This document shows, piece after piece, positions 33,691 to 42,510 of a stretch of 64,000 bases of DNA; position 1 is the first letter of the stretch; every line of letters starts with the position of its first letter. The translations under genes and the position numbers were made by a program. Source of the stretch: Salinarchaeum sp. Harcht-Bsk1 (GTDB lineage: Archaea; Halobacteriota; Halobacteria; Halobacteriales; Salinarchaeaceae). The stretch covers positions 2,685,014-2,749,013 of the forward strand of contig NC_021313.1 of assembly GCF_000403645.1 (NCBI RefSeq). Reading direction: 5' to 3'. Below the pieces are notes generated by a model. The model searched no databases and was not told the origin of the DNA. It worked only from the letters and a program-made list of their open reading frames with translations.

Positions 33691-34795
33691 GAATTCTGCC
33701 GCGCAGAGGGCCGGAGACGTCCTTAGCCGGAGTCTAAAGCACGAATTAGTTGAAACGCGAGCCCGGAGAAGCGCCGAGGGGAGAGAGTCCGATTACTCCG
33801 AGGAAATCATTGCAAGTATCGAGGCAAGCCTCCGAGAGTTTCAATCGAGTTGCGATTCCGGACTCCCCTTCGATGACCTCATGGCGTTGATGAACGGGGA
33901 GATAGGGAGTCTCGATTCCCTCTACCATGAGGATGATCTCTTTCAGGGTAAGAAGATAGATGCTCAAGCTCTCTGGACGCTCTATGGCGCGATGCTCCAT
34001 ATCGGAGATGAGCCAGAAGATGCCGCCAGAAACGCCTACATCTACTACTACCGCTCCTGCGAGCAAGATGGGGAGCGGCGGAGATTCATCATCGAGGGAG
34101 AGGGTTACAGAGTAAACCAACTCAATGACGCCATCGAGATATTCGACAAGGGGGACTGGAACAGATGGTTCCGCCGGAAGCATCCAGATGGATTCGACGA
34201 GGAGGATTTCGAGAGTTGGACGGGGGACTACTCCAATATCACCTACGATACGATTCGAGCTTTGGTCTACATCACCTCTACAGAATTCGACCCGGAGTAC
34301 GTTCTCCATGACCTATTCGAGTTAGATTATGACCCTTCCTCGGAACATATCCAGAATCTCGCTAATGGAGTATTTGATGAGTATACTAGGAGGACTAAAT
34401 CATTCCATAAGATAGGAGCGGGGTCGAATCCCTCTCCCTATCGCGATTCGGCGCGATATCGATATGCTCCGAAAGAGGCCATCGTGAACGTGGCAATGGA
34501 GATAGATGGACGGAGCAAAAGTACCTATGATAACGCCATCGGTCAGCTCCATAAGAAGGGAGTCCTCAAGTGGGCGGAAATCAGGCCCGGACAGGATTAC
34601 CGAATCTACCCCACTACCATAGATGATCCTCCGGAAGCGAATCGAATCAAGTTCGAGGGTGAGGAGTACGTCCCCGAACCGGAGGAGGAATCAGAGCCGG
34701 AACTGATGACCGATGGCGGCCAGCCAATGTCCGAGGAGTCCAGGGAATCAACTGAGAGGAAATCTGAGCAGGTTCAGAGCGATTCGAGAGAGTAG
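33662..34795 (+). CDS. 377-aa element protein with C-terminal winged-helix-like region
   Basis: I do not recognise this protein. Residues about 60-200 are acidic and helical (EIIASIEASLREFQSSCDSG; DAQALWTLYGAMLHIGDEPE). Residues about 262-330 (APKEAIVNVAMEIDGRSKST then YDNAIGQLHKKGVLKW) look like a winged HTH, followed by a disordered acidic tail rich in E, S and P. It is the longest element gene apart from the integrase in coding span, so a replication, segregation or regulatory role is possible but not shown. The ATG at 33662 has GGGAGGA upstream; a TTG at 33623 is less likely. Confidence 0.7.
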   Translation: MSKLNPDSDKNSAAQRAGDVLSRSLKHELVETRARRSAEGRESDYSEEIIASIEASLREFQSSCDSGLPFDDLMALMNGEIGSLDSLYHEDDLFQGKKIDAQALWTLYGAMLHIGDEPEDAARNAYIYYYRSCEQDGERRRFIIEGEGYRVNQLNDAIEIFDKGDWNRWFRRKHPDGFDEEDFESWTGDYSNITYDTIRALVYITSTEFDPEYVLHDLFELDYDPSSEHIQNLANGVFDEYTRRTKSFHKIGAGSNPSPYRDSARYRYAPKEAIVNVAMEIDGRSKSTYDNAIGQLHKKGVLKWAEIRPGQDYRIYPTTIDDPPEANRIKFEGEEYVPEPEEESEPELMTDGGQPMSEESRESTERKSEQVQSDSRE

Positions 34796-35022
34796 GCTAT
34801 TGATTCCTCCCCGAGAAGTCAGAATCAGCCGAGAGCGAATTCTGAGAGCAATGAGGGAGAGAGGGGGAAAATTCAGTCCGAAAACCTCCGATGACTCCGT
34901 AAATATGCCATCTAAGAGCCTCTATCTTCGAGGACTGATATCTCATAAAGTACCGGCTTCAGACTGACTTAAAGCATCTGAAACACTTCCTTAATGTTCC
35001 TGAGTCGTCTGTAACTGCACGA

Positions 35023-35340
35023 ATGCCAAGAAATTGTGGCTGGTGTGGAGCATCGACTGACGAGATCGCGCTGAAGGTATCGGACATTGATGATCGGAAA
35101 ATAGCGATGGAACTCGATGAATTGCTTCAATCAGGAGAATTGGTTGTTTGTGAGTCTTGTACCGCTCGATTAGCTGGGAAGATGTACCGGCTAAAACTCG
35201 CACTCGGACTCAATCCAGATTCAAGCGATGAAGAGCTTGCAGAGCAGATGATTACTATGGTTGATTTCGTTCATTCGGAACCACCGAAACGTGACTGGGA
35301 AGCATCCCTTCCAAGCGAGAGGTCCAACTCAATGAAGTGA
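35023..35340 (+). CDS. Zinc-ribbon-like element protein
   Basis: The 105-aa protein has two CxxC pairs, CGWC at residues 5-8 and CESC at about 43-46, which could bind one zinc. A helical, acidic C-terminal part follows. A TTAATG at 34992-34997 lies about 30 bp upstream, fitting a leaderless start at ATG 35023. Its function is unknown. The 227-bp gap before it shows nothing I can assign. Confidence 0.6.
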   Translation: MPRNCGWCGASTDEIALKVSDIDDRKIAMELDELLQSGELVVCESCTARLAGKMYRLKLALGLNPDSSDEELAEQMITMVDFVHSEPPKRDWEASLPSERSNSMK

Positions 35341-35467
35341 ACGCCGCTTGTCTCAATCCAATTGTTCTGCGTGGATGAGGCTCATCTCTCAAATTTCCAT
35401 AGCTATCCCAGGCTCTGTAATAATTTGGTTAGAGTCCTCAACCCGAAGGAGAGGCCCCTTTGGGGGT

Positions 35468-36049
35468 CTACTCGTCCAAGTCCCGCGCCGCTTCGACCTT
35501 CTCGAAGACGAGCGAGTACCCCTCCTTAGTGAAGCGGTACTTGCTCGGGTCGGCGTAGGGCTGGAGGACCGTTCGACCGACGACCCCGTTCACCTTGTTC
35601 TTGACCTCGTTGAAGTCGTACTCGTTGTCGACCTCATCGAGGAGGTCCCGCGTTATGCCCTCGCGTTCGCACACCTGGTCAACCAGAGTGTGGAGGGCAC
35701 TCGCGTTCCCCCAAGGTGCCGCGTTCCGCGTGTCGCGGTCGGAGTCGTACTCGACGTCCAGGATGATGGGGTTCGTCCCTCCCTGGAATTCCTTCACGAG
35801 GTAACCGTCCTCAGTCAGGTCGTTCAGGAGCCGGGTGTAGTCCAGCGAAGTGAGGACCCGGTCCTTATCGTCGATGACATCCTCGACGTCGTCCGCACCC
35901 GCCACGTCGTCGCAGAGGTCGGGGCGGTTGAACGTCTGAGGCCCGTGGACGTGGGCGATGGTCAGTACTACTCGTTGTCGGGCCGTGGAGAGTTCATCCC
36001 ACGGCGTTCGGTCGCTATCGTCGGTAGGTGAGTCCTTGGTCGAACTCAT
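35468..36049 (-). CDS. Winged-helix-like acidic protein inside the element
   Basis: The 193-aa protein has an N-terminal helical segment (DELSTARQRVVLTIAHVHGP) and a winged HTH (about 65-90: LTSLDYTRLLNDLTEDGYLVKEF). A second half has DEYDFNEVKNKVN-like helices and a YRFTKEGYSLVFEK wing-like segment. Its GC content and codon use are host-like, unlike the flanking AT-richer element genes, which suggests separate acquisition. It is probably a DNA-binding regulator. Confidence 0.65.
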   Translation of the reverse strand: MSSTKDSPTDDSDRTPWDELSTARQRVVLTIAHVHGPQTFNRPDLCDDVAGADDVEDVIDDKDRVLTSLDYTRLLNDLTEDGYLVKEFQGGTNPIILDVEYDSDRDTRNAAPWGNASALHTLVDQVCEREGITRDLLDEVDNEYDFNEVKNKVNGVVGRTVLQPYADPSKYRFTKEGYSLVFEKVEAARDLDE

Positions 36050-36130
36050 TCGTGTAGACCCGCGACTCTGAGGTGAAGGAAAACTATTTCATAGGGCACT
36101 TCCAAGGATGGAGTAAGCCCTCATAGTCTT

Positions 36131-36164
36131 CCGCCCAGAGGGAACCCCTAGTTCCTGCGGGCGG
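36131..36164. promoter_or_regulatory. Nested hairpin upstream of gene 35468
   Basis: Outer arms CCGCCC (36131-36136) and GGGCGG (36159-36164) enclose GGAAC-CCCTA-GTTCC (36141-36155). It lies between two divergent genes and is a candidate operator or structured leader. Confidence 0.45.
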
Positions 36165-36187
36165 GGGCGTTCAGAGGGTGACACAAC

Positions 36188-36224
36188 TGGTCCACGTGAT
36201 TCCGTGGAAGGGTGCGTGGACCAA
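36188..36224. promoter_or_regulatory. Imperfect inverted repeat
   Basis: TGGTCCACG (36189-36197) and CGTGGACCA (36215-36223) are perfect 9-bp arms separated by 17 bp. Together with the hairpin at 36131-36164 it is the only structured part of the 513-bp gap at 36050-36562. Confidence 0.45.
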
Positions 36225-36562
36225 TTCCGTTCTCGTGTTACCTGGTATTAGACTGGGATTGCCAGCGTTTGAATAGGTCGTTGTGCGCTTGCCACTTAAG
36301 CCTTCTCCCTCCGGGGATTGAAAGAAGGCATTCTATTCGGGGTTTTCTCAATATCCTCGGAGAAGAATCTCGAAAGCGCGGCGGATGGGGCTGTTTTCGA
36401 GTTTCCCATTATAAGTGCCTCTTGAGGCCGTTGATGGCGTTTCAGAAGTTTAGAATGCCCTATCTGAATCAATCTCTGAAGGGTCAATTCTTCTCTCTCA
36501 AGCGTTTCTGTGTATCTCTGCGAAGAATTTATGTTTGGGGCGGTTGTCGGTGTGGCCAAGCC

Positions 36563-37222
36563 ATGGAGAAGACAGCAAAGTTAGAATATGGCCCTTTGGA
36601 AGTAGAGATCCATGCCTTAGACGACGAGGATTACCAGAAAGAAATCCTTGACCTCATTCAATTCATTGAGGAGAATCAGGATTCCTTAGAAGGTTTGGGT
36701 GGTGGTATTGAGGCTTCGGGAATGCCTGACTCCGAGAGTGATTCAATGTCTCTGGAAGAGTTTGGTGATGATGGGGGGGAGCAGGCGGAGGAAGTAGCAG
36801 ATACGTCTGGGCCTCTCGGCGAAATTGCATCACGATTACGAGTCCCAGAAGCCAGATTGGAGGAATTCGTCTATGTAGACCCTGATGGGGGTGATTTCCC
36901 CGTCTTGTATCTTGATGAAGTCAGTAATATTAGTGAACGGAAAACTGATAGGCAGCGCATAGCATCTCTAATACTGCTGTACGTGTGGCATGAGTGCTAT
37001 GATGAGTCGAGGGTCAAATCTTCATCTCTGAAGGACGCTCTGGAACTCTCCAACGTATCTTCCTCAGGTATGGGTAATATGTATCAGGGAGATGGTGACC
37101 GGTATTTCGATAGAAGTGGCAGGGGGCCATCAGCAACTGTCAGCCTGACCCCGCCTGGAAAAAGACAGGCGAGAAAGGTCCTGAAGCGCCTGATGGAAGA
37201 GGGTTCCAAGGAATTAGAGTGA
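36563..37222 (+). CDS. 219-aa protein of unknown function next to attR
   Basis: The N-terminal part (1-50) reads KLEYGPLEVEIHALDDEDYQ, then a helix. An acidic, probably disordered linker follows (about 55-90). The C-terminal part (about 95-219) is helical and ends in a winged-helix-like TVSLTPPGKRQARKVLKRL. The family is not recognised. AATTTATG at 36527-36534 lies about 30 bp before ATG 36563, which suits a leaderless start. Genes next to att sites are often cargo, so a defence or fitness role is conceivable, without direct evidence. Confidence 0.65.
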   Translation: MEKTAKLEYGPLEVEIHALDDEDYQKEILDLIQFIEENQDSLEGLGGGIEASGMPDSESDSMSLEEFGDDGGEQAEEVADTSGPLGEIASRLRVPEARLEEFVYVDPDGGDFPVLYLDEVSNISERKTDRQRIASLILLYVWHECYDESRVKSSSLKDALELSNVSSSGMGNMYQGDGDRYFDRSGRGPSATVSLTPPGKRQARKVLKRLMEEGSKELE

Positions 37223-37589
37223 TTCACAGATCTTCGATGTATCCCTTTCTCTATTCGACCTTCGCTCCTCAGTGCTAGTCTCAGCGCGATGAATTCGATT
37301 CCATCTTTCTTGTTGCCCTGGGGAGAGGAATCGATGATAGCACCCCTCTCGCTCCTATCAGTGGATTTTCCCGCGCGAGCGCATGGACAATGAAATTGAT
37401 TCGAGGAGAGTCCGAGTCTTCACGGCTATTGTACGCTAAGGTCTAAGCGCGCTCCGTTTCAAATCTAGGCTGAAGTGCCCGAAGGCGTTGAGGCGCGAGT
37501 GAAACCATGTTCAAATCAAAATCGGAGAATCGCGGGGAAATCGGTGTAAGGCGTAGTTTCCTTGCGAATCATCTCCGAGGAAATTCACC
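37223..37589. other. 367-bp AT-richer end of the element
   Basis: Between the 219-aa gene and attR I find no supportable gene or RNA. Composition is element-like up to attR. Recombination-directionality binding sites could lie here but are not visible as repeats. Confidence 0.35.
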
Positions 37590-37623
37590 ATGCCGCCTCC
37601 CGGATTTGAACCGGGGACAGCTC
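37590..37623. other. attR within tRNA-Phe
   Basis: Positions 37590-37612 are identical to 29087-29109. Positions 37613-37623 (GGGGACAGCTC) equal 29159-29169, beyond the palindromic insert in attL. Confidence 0.85.
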
Positions 37624-37664
37624 GATCTTCAGTCGAGTGCTCTCCCAGTCTGAGCTAAGGCGGC
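37591..37664 (-). tRNA. tRNA-Phe (GAA)
   Basis: This 74-nt minus-strand gene folds into a standard cloverleaf. The acceptor GCCGCCT pairs with AGGCGGC. The D-stem is GCTC/GAGC with a GGG in the loop. The anticodon stem is CTCGA/TCGAG with loop CTGAAGA, so the anticodon is GAA. The T-stem is CCCGG/CCGGG with loop TTCAAAT. The discriminator is A; CCA is not encoded. Its 3' end is the integration target of the element on its left. Confidence 0.97.
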
Positions 37665-37883
37665 GCGCACTCCCGACTCTGTCGAAGTGACGCAAAAGGA
37701 TTTCGAAGCAGGGCGATGGGACGGATCGACAGTTCAGTACCATGCTGGAGCGGAGAATTCGTCCTCGGATTCCTACCAGCTTCCCACAAATGCGCACTAA
37801 CCTGTACCAATATGTACGGGGTTCCGAATGAACGCCTGGCACGTTGTCCGACTCAGCAACAACTGTTATAGCCCTCCGTCACA

Positions 37884-38798
37884 ATGCCTAGCACAGTGTC
37901 ACAGGTCGGTGGCTCTCGACACGCGATCGATCCGCCAACCATCGAGAGCACCTGCTCCGGGATCGCCTGCGAGGCGAACTCCATGCTCACCGTCCTCGTC
38001 GTTCTCGGCGCCCTCACGCTCGGGACCGTCGCGTTTCTCAGCTGCGTCCGCCGGGCCAGGAGCGCCGTCTCCTTCGAGCGGGAGCGTCTCCTCGACGAGT
38101 ACGAGGCGTTCCTCGCGTTCGCGGATCGCGTGGCGAACATCCCGGTCGCACCCCGGCCCGACGGTGGTCGGCCGATGGGGCCACTGGTCTCGAAGGCGCC
38201 GGAAGACTCCGGCCTCGTCCAGGTCCGGGACGCCTACCGCGACACGGTGATGGACGTTCCACACTTCGATACCGACTACGACGAGTCGATGAAAGAGCAC
38301 ATGTCGACGGAGTTGAGTCCGGAACTCGCTTCCGCCGTCGTTGAGGGCTCGCAGTTCACGCCCGCGATACGCAATCCGCTCGTCGCCAGCGCAAAGAGTG
38401 CAGCGCACGACAGGCGCGTCCTCGCGGATCAACTCGACGACGAACGCTCCGACCTCGAAGACGCCGAGGATCGGCTCACCGATCTCTCCCAGCGCTTCGA
38501 AGTCACCGGGGGCGAGGGACTCGTCGATCGGACGTTCCCGGACCTCCAGGCGCGGTGGGACCGGCTGAACGGGCTGCAGGACGACTGTTCGGCGATGTTG
38601 GCCCGCCGGCAGGCCCAGCTCCGCGATCGCACGCCCTCCTCGGGAACGAGGCTCCAGTCCCCGACGGCTGTCAGTGATTACCTCTACGCCGATCTCGACG
38701 TCGACTTCCCGGTGCTGTCGGCAGGTACCAGACTCATGGAACGCATCGAGGAGGAGAAGCGCCAGACCGTCGAGGCGCTGACCGAGCGCCGTCGCTAA
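37884..38798 (+). CDS. DUF7260-like haloarchaeal protein
   Basis: The 304-aa protein has one hydrophobic segment (about residues 34-53), then a long helical, coiled-coil-like region (SFERERLLDEYEAFLAFADR; DDERSDLEDAEDRLTDLSQR). It resembles the haloarchaeal DUF7260 group, from memory. The ATG at 37884 is used, but a TATA-like TGTTATA at 37864-37870 is too close, so the ATG at 37983 (MLTVLVV) with a leader is also plausible. Confidence 0.65.
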   Translation: MPSTVSQVGGSRHAIDPPTIESTCSGIACEANSMLTVLVVLGALTLGTVAFLSCVRRARSAVSFERERLLDEYEAFLAFADRVANIPVAPRPDGGRPMGPLVSKAPEDSGLVQVRDAYRDTVMDVPHFDTDYDESMKEHMSTELSPELASAVVEGSQFTPAIRNPLVASAKSAAHDRRVLADQLDDERSDLEDAEDRLTDLSQRFEVTGGEGLVDRTFPDLQARWDRLNGLQDDCSAMLARRQAQLRDRTPSSGTRLQSPTAVSDYLYADLDVDFPVLSAGTRLMERIEEEKRQTVEALTERRR

Positions 38799-38931
38799 CG
38801 GCTCGTCGAAACGGTTGTTTCTCTTCGCGCCCGGGAGCCGAACGCCCAGCGACGCCGTCGCAGCCAGAAACGACGCCTGCAGCGACTGTCCGGACGGGCC
38901 TTTTTTGGTGTCCCACTCCGTCCGGACGAGC

Positions 38932-39657
38932 ATGCCCGATCTCGTTTCCATTGGCGTCGACGGTCTCGACTCCATCCTCAACGGGGGAATCACGGAGCAC
39001 TCGACCGTGCTCGTTTCCGGCAATCCCGGTACCGGCAAGTCGATCCTCGGCCTGCAGTACCTCTACACTGGCGTGCAGAACGCCGACGAGGACGGCATCT
39101 ACGTCACGTTCGAGGAAGACGCCGAAGACCTGCGTCTCGCCGCCGAGTCCATCGGCTTCGACCGCTGGGGCGAGTACGTCGACGACGGCTCGATCACCGT
39201 GCTCGACAAGAAGGAGATGCTGCGCGACCAGGAGTTCTCCCGGGCCGTCGAACTGCTGCTGGAGATCGTCCAGGAGGGCGGCTACGACCGCCTCGTCCTC
39301 GACTCGCTGACGATGTTCGAACTGTTCTTCGAGGACGAACACGAGCGCCGGGTCTACCTCCTGAAGTTCTCGGACATCCTCAAGGCCAACGACCTCACCT
39401 CCCTCCTGATCAGCGAGCAGGAGGCCGTCTTCCCCGAGACCGACCTCGACCTCGAGAACTTCCTCACCGACGGCAACGTCTACCTCATCCAGACGCCGAC
39501 GGACAGCGGTGTCAGTCGGTACGTCTGGGTCTCGAAGATGCGAAAGCAGGACATCGACACCGACATCTTCCCGATGGAGATCGGCGACGGCGGCATCACC
39601 GTCCACGAGCAGGCCGGCGGCTTCTCGCTGGTCGATCGACAGGGCGGCACCTTCTGA
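38932..39657 (+). CDS. KaiC/RadA-like ATPase (RecA superfamily)
   Basis: The 241-aa protein has a single KaiC-like domain. Walker A is GNPGTGKS at residues 30-37 (K36); the catalytic Glu pair lies in YVTFEEDAED, and Walker B is in RLVLDSLTMF. The N-terminus ISIGVDGLDSILNGGI-type segment is typical of the Halobacterium KaiC-like/gas-vesicle or signal-linked ATPases. Only one domain is present, unlike clock KaiC. The function is probably regulatory. The start is ATG 38932. Confidence 0.85.
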   Translation: MPDLVSIGVDGLDSILNGGITEHSTVLVSGNPGTGKSILGLQYLYTGVQNADEDGIYVTFEEDAEDLRLAAESIGFDRWGEYVDDGSITVLDKKEMLRDQEFSRAVELLLEIVQEGGYDRLVLDSLTMFELFFEDEHERRVYLLKFSDILKANDLTSLLISEQEAVFPETDLDLENFLTDGNVYLIQTPTDSGVSRYVWVSKMRKQDIDTDIFPMEIGDGGITVHEQAGGFSLVDRQGGTF

Positions 39658-39738
39658 CGGTCGTCGGCGCCCGCCCGGGACCGCCACCCGCTGCGAATCG
39701 TCGCCACACGTAAGCCACCGGCTGCCGATGGAGTTGAT

Positions 39739-40644
39739 ATGCTCACTGTCTCGGTGCGCGACGTGATGGTCGAGGACGTGGCTACCATCCGGCCGGACGG
39801 GACGCTCCACGAGGCAGCGGACCGCATGGCAGCGCGCGACGTCGGCTCGCTGGTGGTCGTCGAGGACGACGAGGTCGTGGGAATCCTCACCCACTCCGAC
39901 GTACTCCGACACATCGCGAGCGACGGCGATCCGACATCGGCCACCGTCGCTGCCTCCATGGGAAGCCCACCGATCACGATCGAGCCAACTGCGGACGCCG
40001 AGGACGCTGCAACCCTGCTCTCGACGGAGGACGTCAAGCGTCTCCCCGTCGTCGAGGACGGCGACCTCGTCGGCGTCGTCACCGTCACCGACCTCTCGTA
40101 CGTCCTCCCCCAGATCGCACTCGGTCGCCCGGAAGGTCGCTCCCGACCAGCGACCCGCCCCGAGATGGCCTACGACGACGAGGAGTGGGCCGCCGACCTC
40201 CAGACGGGCGACGATCCGGACGTCGGCGACACCGTCCGGTTCACCAAGCGCATCAGCGAGGGCGACGTGGAGGACTTTGCCCGCGCTACCGGCGACACCA
40301 ACCGGCTCCACCTCGACGACGGGTTCGCGATCGGCACGCGATTCGGCGAGCGGATCGTCCACGGCACGCTGGTCGCAGGCGTCATCAGCGCCGCACTCGC
40401 CCGGCTCCCGGGTCTCACCATCTACCTCTCGCAGGACCTCGGGTTTCGCGCACCCGTGCCGATCGGCGCGACGGTCACGGCGGCCTGTGAGATCACGGAG
40501 GCGCTCGGCGGCAACCGATACCGCGTCTCGACGACCGTCTACCACGAGAACGAGCCAGTCGTCGACGGGCAGGCGACGGTGCTGATCGACCAGCTACACG
40601 AGGCACCCGCGCTCGGCCGGGCTGCTGTCGGCGCGGACGACTGA
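39739..40644 (+). CDS. CBS-pair/MaoC (hotdog dehydratase) fusion protein
   Basis: Of the 301 aa, residues 1-125 hold two CBS domains (VRDVMVEDVATIRPD...VGILTHSDVLR; then PITIEPTADAEDAA...GVVTVTDLSYVL). Residues about 160-285 hold a MaoC-like hotdog domain with FTKRISEGDVEDFARATGDT and a hydratase-like GERIVHGTLVAG. The CBS pair may bind adenosyl ligands and control a hydratase acting on acyl-CoA; the fusion is the main functional clue. The start is ATG 39739. Confidence 0.85.
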   Translation: MLTVSVRDVMVEDVATIRPDGTLHEAADRMAARDVGSLVVVEDDEVVGILTHSDVLRHIASDGDPTSATVAASMGSPPITIEPTADAEDAATLLSTEDVKRLPVVEDGDLVGVVTVTDLSYVLPQIALGRPEGRSRPATRPEMAYDDEEWAADLQTGDDPDVGDTVRFTKRISEGDVEDFARATGDTNRLHLDDGFAIGTRFGERIVHGTLVAGVISAALARLPGLTIYLSQDLGFRAPVPIGATVTAACEITEALGGNRYRVSTTVYHENEPVVDGQATVLIDQLHEAPALGRAAVGADD

Positions 40645-40683
40645 CCGTCGCCGGTACGGTCCGGTCGAGCGGAGCGACATCTC

Positions 40684-40758
40684 TCACTCAGGACCCTTCA
40701 CTCAGGAACTCCTCAGTCAGAAACCCCTCAGCCAGGAGCCCTTCAGTTAGAAATCCTC
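40684..40758. repeat. Five degenerate copies of a ~15-bp TCAGTCAGGAACCCT-type unit
   Basis: Units are anchored at TCA at 40684, 40698, 40713, 40728 and 40743, with 14-16 bp spacing. The next TCA, at 40759, is the stop codon of aroA on the minus strand. Confidence 0.75.
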
Positions 40759-42054
40759 TCAGTCGGATAGCCGCGTCACGTCGGCGCCGAGGTCGTACAT
40801 CGCGTCGAAGAAGCCCGGGAAGGAGACGTCGACGTGCTCGGCGCCAGTGATCTCCGTCGTCCCATCGGCAACCAGCCCGGCAATCGCCAGCGACATGATC
40901 ACGCGGTGGTCACCGCGGCCGTCGACGGTCGCGCCGACGAGGTCGGACTCGCCGCCGTGAACGTGGAGTTCGTCCTCGAGTTCGGTCACGCTCGCTCCGA
41001 GTTTCTCTAGCTCCTCGGCCATCGCGCTCACGCGATCGGTCTCCTTGTAGCGGACGTGCTCGGCGTCGACGATCTCGGTCGTCCCGTCGCCGATCGCGCC
41101 GAGCACCGCGATCGTCGGGAGCAGGTCCGGGGTGTCGGCGACGCCGACCTCGACGCCGGAGAGCCTGGACTGCTCGACGTCGATCGTCCCGGCGTCGCGA
41201 TCCCAGCCGAGGTCCGCCCCCATCGATTCGAGGATATCGACGATAGCGCTGTCGCCCTGCGCGCTCGGCCGGGCGCCGGTCACGGTCAGTCCGTCTGGCG
41301 CCGCGACGGCACCGGCGGCCAGCAGGTACGACATCGAGGAGAAGTCACCCGGGACGGCGTAGCTCCCGCCGTCCGGATCGTATCGCTGTCCGCCCCGGAC
41401 CTCGTACCCGCCGTCGACCTCGGCGGTCTCGACGCCGAAATCCGCCAGCACCTCGCGGGTCACGTCGACGTACGGCGCGGACTTGAGTTCGGTTTTGAGG
41501 TCGACGTCGACGCCCGACTCCGTGACTGCCCCGGCCATCAACAGGGCGGTCACGAACTGCGAGGAGACGTCGCCGGGGATCGACGCGGTCCCGCCAGCGA
41601 TCGGGCCGCCGACCACGAGCGGTGCCTGGCCGTTCCCGCGGGTGCTTTCGGCCGTCCCCCCGAGTTGCTCGATCGCGTCGAGCAGCGGGCCGTGCGGGCG
41701 GGATCGGAGCGACGAGTCGCCGGTGAGCACCGTCTTCCCGTCCGCGAGCGCAGCCGCGGCCGTCACCAGCCGCATCGTCGTCCCGCTGTTCTCGCAGTCG
41801 ATCACGTCGTCGGGCACGGCTGGTGTGCCGCCGAAGCCAGTCACCGAGAGGTCGCCGTTCGCCTTGCGCTCGACGGTGCCGCCGAACGCCTCCACGGCGC
41901 CGGCCGTGGCCTGCGTGTCGGCACTCCAGAGTGGGTCCTCGACGATCGCGCCGTCGGCGTAGCCCGCCGCGAGAATCGCGCGGTGGGTGTAGCTCTTCGA
42001 CGGCGGCGCGCTCGCGGTGCCCTGCACGGACGAGGCGCCGATCTCGACGTTCAT
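40759..42054 (-). CDS. aroA: 3-phosphoshikimate 1-carboxyvinyltransferase (EPSP synthase)
   Basis: This 431-aa enzyme of the shikimate pathway transfers enolpyruvate from PEP to shikimate-3-phosphate. The N-terminus has the PEP/substrate motif [20 protein letters not shown]. Conserved blocks follow: ENSGTTMRL (the LxNAGTAxR-type signature), [21 protein letters not shown], then [14 protein letters not shown] and a [16 protein letters not shown] block with the catalytic Asp. The C-terminal [19 protein letters not shown] and [13 protein letters not shown] motifs are also present. The length fits. The start is ATG 42054. Confidence 0.95.
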   Translation of the reverse strand: MNVEIGASSVQGTASAPPSKSYTHRAILAAGYADGAIVEDPLWSADTQATAGAVEAFGGTVERKANGDLSVTGFGGTPAVPDDVIDCENSGTTMRLVTAAAALADGKTVLTGDSSLRSRPHGPLLDAIEQLGGTAESTRGNGQAPLVVGGPIAGGTASIPGDVSSQFVTALLMAGAVTESGVDVDLKTELKSAPYVDVTREVLADFGVETAEVDGGYEVRGGQRYDPDGGSYAVPGDFSSMSYLLAAGAVAAPDGLTVTGARPSAQGDSAIVDILESMGADLGWDRDAGTIDVEQSRLSGVEVGVADTPDLLPTIAVLGAIGDGTTEIVDAEHVRYKETDRVSAMAEELEKLGASVTELEDELHVHGGESDLVGATVDGRGDHRVIMSLAIAGLVADGTTEITGAEHVDVSFPGFFDAMYDLGADVTRLSD

Positions 42055-42187
42055 GGCTGAGGGGTCGACGGCGGTCGCTAAGAGCGTGGCGGTCGCGCCA
42101 CGATTCGGAGGCTGTCCCCGAACATGGTCGACGGGTCCGGCGCGCCACAGATACTTGGTGGGCGAGTGAGAGGCACCGCACGTACCC

Positions 42188-42469
42188 ATGTCAGCAAGCG
42201 GCTCGACGCTCGGCCAGATTGCAGGGAATCTCCTCGCAGCAGCGCTCATGATCGTCCTCGCCGTCCTCACCTTCTTCATCACGGTGTTCGTCGTCGACGC
42301 GGGTGCGAGCCTCGCCGGCTACGACGACAACGCCTTCGTCGTCCTCTCGGCGGCCGTGCTCGCTGGCTCGGCGATCATCGCCGGTGGCATCGCGCCCATC
42401 GGTGCCGTGGACGCGTCGGTATCGGTCGGTGGTTTCGGCGGCGAGGAGAAGCGCGATCCGCTGGAGTGA
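42188..42469 (+). CDS. Small two-helix membrane protein
   Basis: The 93-aa protein has two hydrophobic helices (about 14-37 and 49-70) and a short acidic C-terminal tail. It is divergent from aroA. The family is not recognised. The ATG at 42188 fits the haloarchaeal acidic/hydrophobic pattern. Confidence 0.6.
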   Translation: MSASGSTLGQIAGNLLAAALMIVLAVLTFFITVFVVDAGASLAGYDDNAFVVLSAAVLAGSAIIAGGIAPIGAVDASVSVGGFGGEEKRDPLE

Positions 42470-42510
42470 GGCGGCCTCACTCGACCTGACGTATCGATAC
42501 GTTCGATTCC

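Larger units (their letters stand above)
29087..37623. mobile_element. Integrated genetic element in tRNA-Phe, about 8.5 kb, satellite-like
   Basis: It is bounded by direct repeats of the tRNA-Phe 3' end, with a tyrosine integrase next to attL and the intact tRNA gene at the right end. The composition is clearly less GC-rich than the flanks and uses AGA, AGG and ATA codons. Gene content: integrase, small-terminase-like protein, two HTH-like proteins, a GGR[S/T]NW-repeat protein, two C2H2 proteins, two tiny ORFs, a 377-aa unknown, a zinc ribbon, a winged-helix-like protein and a 219-aa unknown. No capsid, portal, large terminase, polymerase or Rep protein was recognised. Confidence 0.85.
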
